Origin: Candidatus Sulfotelmatobacter sp.
Lineage (GTDB): Bacteria > Vulcanimicrobiota > Vulcanimicrobiia > Vulcanimicrobiales > Vulcanimicrobiaceae
DNA: 64,000 nucleotides
Assembly (NCBI GenBank): GCA_035504415.1
Contig: DATJRY010000007.1
Location: forward strand, 186,001-250,000
Direction: 5' to 3'
Made by a program: the position numbers and the translations under genes. Of this stretch, positions 61,804 to 64,000 are shown piece by piece. Numbering within the stretch: position 1 is the stretch's first letter; the number at the start of each line of letters is the position of its first letter. The notes beneath the pieces were generated by a model, which was not told where the DNA came from, did no database searches, and worked only from the letters and a program-made list of their open reading frames with translations.

Positions 61804-61810
61804 CGCCCCG

Positions 61811-62449
61811 ATGGCCAGCACCGCGCCCCGCGAGCGTCGCCGCGTCGCCCTGCGAGAAGCGATCTTGGAGGCGGCTCGCGGCCTGCTGCGCAGCGAGGGC
61901 CTGCGGGCGCTCACCATGCGGCGGATCGCCGAGGCGGTCGACTACGCGCCGGCTTCGCTCTACTCGCACTTCGGCAGCCGCGAGGCGCTGCTGGCCGAGC
62001 TCTGCCGCGCGGGAATGGCGGGTCTGCGGGCGGCGCTCGAACGCGCCGTGGCCGGGATCGACGACCCCTACGCGCGGCTGGCGGCCGCCGGCCGGGCCTA
62101 CCTGCAGTTCGCCCTCGACGAGCCCGACGTCTACCGTCTGATGTTCATGGAGGACGCGGCGATCACCAAGGCCGTGTTCGAGCACGTCGAGTGGGAGGAC
62201 GGCGCCGCCGCGTTGGCGATCGTGGCCGCGCCGTTCGTCCAGCTGCGCGCGGCCGGTGCGCCGTTGCCCGCCGACGATCCGGCCCGGCTGACCGATCTGT
62301 TCTTTGCCGCCGTCCACGGCGTGGCCAGCCTGCGGCTGGCGTGCCCGTCGATCCCGGCGACCGACGACGCCGCGCTGATCGCGACCGCCGTCGACGCGAT
62401 CGCCGGCCGCGCGGTCAGGGCGTCCGGAAGAGCGGCAGCATCGGCTTGA
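61811..62449 (+). CDS. TetR-family transcriptional regulator, WHG-type C-terminal domain
   Basis: 212 residues from the ATG at 61811; a TTG at 61787 lies inside the promoter spacer and is rejected. N-terminal HTH: AILEAARGLLRSEGLRALTM and IAEAVDYAPASLYSHFGSRE. C-terminal helices (AAGRAYLQFALDEPDVYRLM) fit the WHG ligand-binding group. Expected to repress the divergent epimerase-like gene and perhaps itself through the operator between them. The last 35 bases overlap the convergent phosphoesterase gene. Confidence 0.9.
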   Translation: MASTAPRERRRVALREAILEAARGLLRSEGLRALTMRRIAEAVDYAPASLYSHFGSREALLAELCRAGMAGLRAALERAVAGIDDPYARLAAAGRAYLQFALDEPDVYRLMFMEDAAITKAVFEHVEWEDGAAALAIVAAPFVQLRAAGAPLPADDPARLTDLFFAAVHGVASLRLACPSIPATDDAALIATAVDAIAGRAVRASGRAAASA

Positions 62450-63497
62450 CGCCGCGATCGCTCGCGGCCGCCAGCCCCAGGTATTGGTGGATTCCGAACG
62501 CGTCCTCGATCGTGCGCAGCAGCGAGTAGTGATTGTACGGCGTCGCGTCGACCACTCCACGCGGGCCGTGGTTGGTGATGACGATCGTCGGGATGCGGCC
62601 GCCGCCGAAGTTCGAGACCGCGTTCGGCGTCACGCCGCAGCAGCCGTCGCGCGCGGGTGAGTCGCTCTCGTCCCACGTGACCACGATCGCGACGTTGTCG
62701 CCGGACGCCCACAGCGGTGAGCCGATGATCGTGTTGACGACGTTGACGGCCCAGTTGTCGCCGCGCCGGATCAGCGGCCCGATCGGGTCGAAGGTGCAGT
62801 CGGCCGGCACGTTCGCGCCCGCGCTCATCCCGTGCATGTCGTCGCACAGGTTGCCCACGATGTAGCCGAAGCTCGGCGCGGTGCCCGCGTCGAGGTCCGC
62901 TTGCAGCGCGTCGAGCCCGACCAAGTGCTCGTTACGGCGCGGGTCGGCGACGACGGACCGGAAGTTGATGAAGCCGGCGTGCTTCGAGACGTACCAGGGC
63001 GGGGCGTCGGTCTCGCTCGCGCCGGTCACCGCCAGCGAACCGGTCGCGGGGATGCTCTCGTAGTATCCCTTCCACGTCAGGCCCGCGCCCGTGAGCTGCG
63101 TCGCCAGGTTGGGCGCGTCGATCAGGTGCGGCGCGTAGCCGGGATCGTTCGTTCCGTGACAGTGCGGATCGTCGGTGCCCGGCTTGCAGTAGTACGCGTC
63201 GTCGTCGTGCAGCCCGAACGTCGAGCCGCTCAGCATCGCGACGTAGTTCGGCTCGCTGGGATGGACTTCGGCGTACATCGCGCTGGCCGTGCCGTACCGC
63301 GAGGCCAGCGCGCTCAGGCCCGGTGCGTCGGCGGCGCCGACGATCTGGTCGGCGTCCTTGTTTTCGTCGACGATGACGAAGATATGGCGATAGCGCGGGA
63401 CGGCGAGGTCGTCGGGCGTGGGGCCGCCGGCCGCGAGGGACGGTACCGAGGCGGTGGCCGCGAGCGCGAGGACGGCGAGGGCAGCGGGAAGGCGCAT
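62415..63497 (-). CDS. Secreted phosphoesterase (acid phosphatase/phospholipase C-like)
   Basis: 360 residues. Signal peptide MRLPAALAVLALAATASVPS. HIFVIVDENKDADQIVGA, MYAEVHPSEPNYVAMLSGST (with the Ser/Thr and Asn used by this family), IVGNLCDDMHG, VVTWDESDS and NHYSLLRTIEDAFGI are the PF04185-type phosphoesterase motifs, with several Asp/His metal ligands. Substrate could be phosphate esters or phospholipids. Ends within the TetR gene (convergent overlap). Confidence 0.87.
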   Translation of the reverse strand: MRLPAALAVLALAATASVPSLAAGGPTPDDLAVPRYRHIFVIVDENKDADQIVGAADAPGLSALASRYGTASAMYAEVHPSEPNYVAMLSGSTFGLHDDDAYYCKPGTDDPHCHGTNDPGYAPHLIDAPNLATQLTGAGLTWKGYYESIPATGSLAVTGASETDAPPWYVSKHAGFINFRSVVADPRRNEHLVGLDALQADLDAGTAPSFGYIVGNLCDDMHGMSAGANVPADCTFDPIGPLIRRGDNWAVNVVNTIIGSPLWASGDNVAIVVTWDESDSPARDGCCGVTPNAVSNFGGGRIPTIVITNHGPRGVVDATPYNHYSLLRTIEDAFGIHQYLGLAAASDRGVKPMLPLFRTP

Positions 63498-63541
63498 CGC
63501 CAGGAGGGTTGTCGGGCCGAGACGGCTGACCTTCCAGCCTC

Positions 63542-64000
63542 GTGGGACTGCTCGACGGAAAGACCATCCTCGTCACCGGCATCGCCAATAAGTGGTCGAT
63601 CGCCAGCGGCATCGCGCACCGGCTGCACGAGCACGGCGCCAAGCTCGTGCTGACCTACCAAGGCGAACGGGTCGAGAAAGCGGTGCGCCAGCACGCCGAC
63701 GAGCTGGGCGGCGCGCCGGTGTTCGAATGCGACGTCACCAGCGACGCGTCGCTGCGCGCGCTGGCCGACGGGGTCGGGAAGCTCGACGGGTTCGTCCACT
63801 CGATCGCCTTCGTGAAGAAAGAAGATCTCTCGGGCACGGTCTACGAGACCTCGCGCGACGGCTTCCTGATGTCGATGGACGTCAGCGCGTACTCGCTGAT
63901 CGCGCTCGCGCAGCACCTCGAGCCGAACCTCAACGACGGAGCGTCGATCATGACGCTCACGTACCTGGGCGGCACGCAGATCGTGCCGAACTACAACATC
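63542..64000 (+). CDS. fabI: Enoyl-[acyl-carrier-protein] reductase, 5' part (runs off the window)
   Basis: First 153 residues from a GTG that follows an in-frame stop by 12 bases; no clear ribosome site. GLLDGKTILVTGIANKWSIA is the FabI nucleotide-binding start, DGFVHSIAFVKKEDL the middle strand, and SIMTLTYLGGTQIVPNYNI the active-site region with both conserved Tyr. The catalytic Lys of the YX6K pair lies beyond base 64000. Fatty-acid elongation, final step. Confidence 0.92.
   Translation, partial: MGLLDGKTILVTGIANKWSIASGIAHRLHEHGAKLVLTYQGERVEKAVRQHADELGGAPVFECDVTSDASLRALADGVGKLDGFVHSIAFVKKEDLSGTVYETSRDGFLMSMDVSAYSLIALAQHLEPNLNDGASIMTLTYLGGTQIVPNYNI

Overview
The window is a GC-rich bacterial chromosome segment (around 70% GC by eye, third codon positions almost all G/C), densely packed on both strands with many 1-4 base start/stop overlaps (GTGA, TTGA, ATGA, TAATG, TGATG). 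No rRNA, tRNA, CRISPR array or insertion sequence was seen. A predicted beta-barrel protein together with anhydromuropeptide salvage (AnmK) suggests a diderm. The mix of long DUF11-type repeat proteins, LAL regulators, SCO/PCuAC genes and DUF4127 would fit an environmental lineage such as Eremiobacterota/Vulcanimicrobiota, but that placement is a guess.

Layout. 1-18 kb is a surface/secreted region: the 3' part of a predicted outer-membrane beta-barrel gene, a 3080-residue secreted protein with twelve near-identical 131-residue repeats, a histone-H1-like basic protein, two divergent lipoproteins sharing a TIM-barrel-like domain, and a glycine-rich lipoprotein. 18.1-24.4 kb is a seven-gene operon for an acid sugar: VOC protein, OFA-type transporter, zinc alcohol dehydrogenase, Asp/Glu-racemase-superfamily protein, and OtnI/OtnK/OtnC-like isomerase, kinase and aldolase. 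24.5-28 kb holds a small membrane protein, a hotdog thioesterase, an MFS transporter and a secreted protein. 28-33.3 kb holds three consecutive regulator-type genes, the first a truncated copy of the second.

33.3-39.05 kb is a compositional island, clearly richer in A/T than its surroundings. It has three tandem perfect hairpins, a recognisable promoter, a YD-repeat (RHS-like) surface protein gene broken by one frameshift, and a small three-helix membrane protein directly downstream. That layout resembles a polymorphic toxin with its immunity gene.

39-44.1 kb (minus strand) is an operon of mscL (apparently with a CTG start), a flavin amine oxidase and a double GT-C glycosyltransferase fusion. 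44.3-53.2 kb holds small unknown genes and a peptidoglycan-recycling operon (NagZ, AmiE-like serine hydrolase, AnmK, MurK/NagK-like kinase, MurQ), then a GNAT enzyme, a secreted protein and a DUF4127 protein. 53.2-56.2 kb (minus) encodes a methylmalonyl-CoA-mutase large subunit, an epimerase with a TTG start, and a secreted protein. 56.2-59.3 kb is a copper/redox block: two divergent SCO proteins flanking a perfect inverted repeat, a PCuAC chaperone, a molybdopterin-fold protein and MsrB. 59.4-64 kb holds cysE, mgsA, an NAD-dependent epimerase-like gene divergent from a TetR regulator with a readable overlapping promoter/operator, a phosphoesterase, and the start of fabI.
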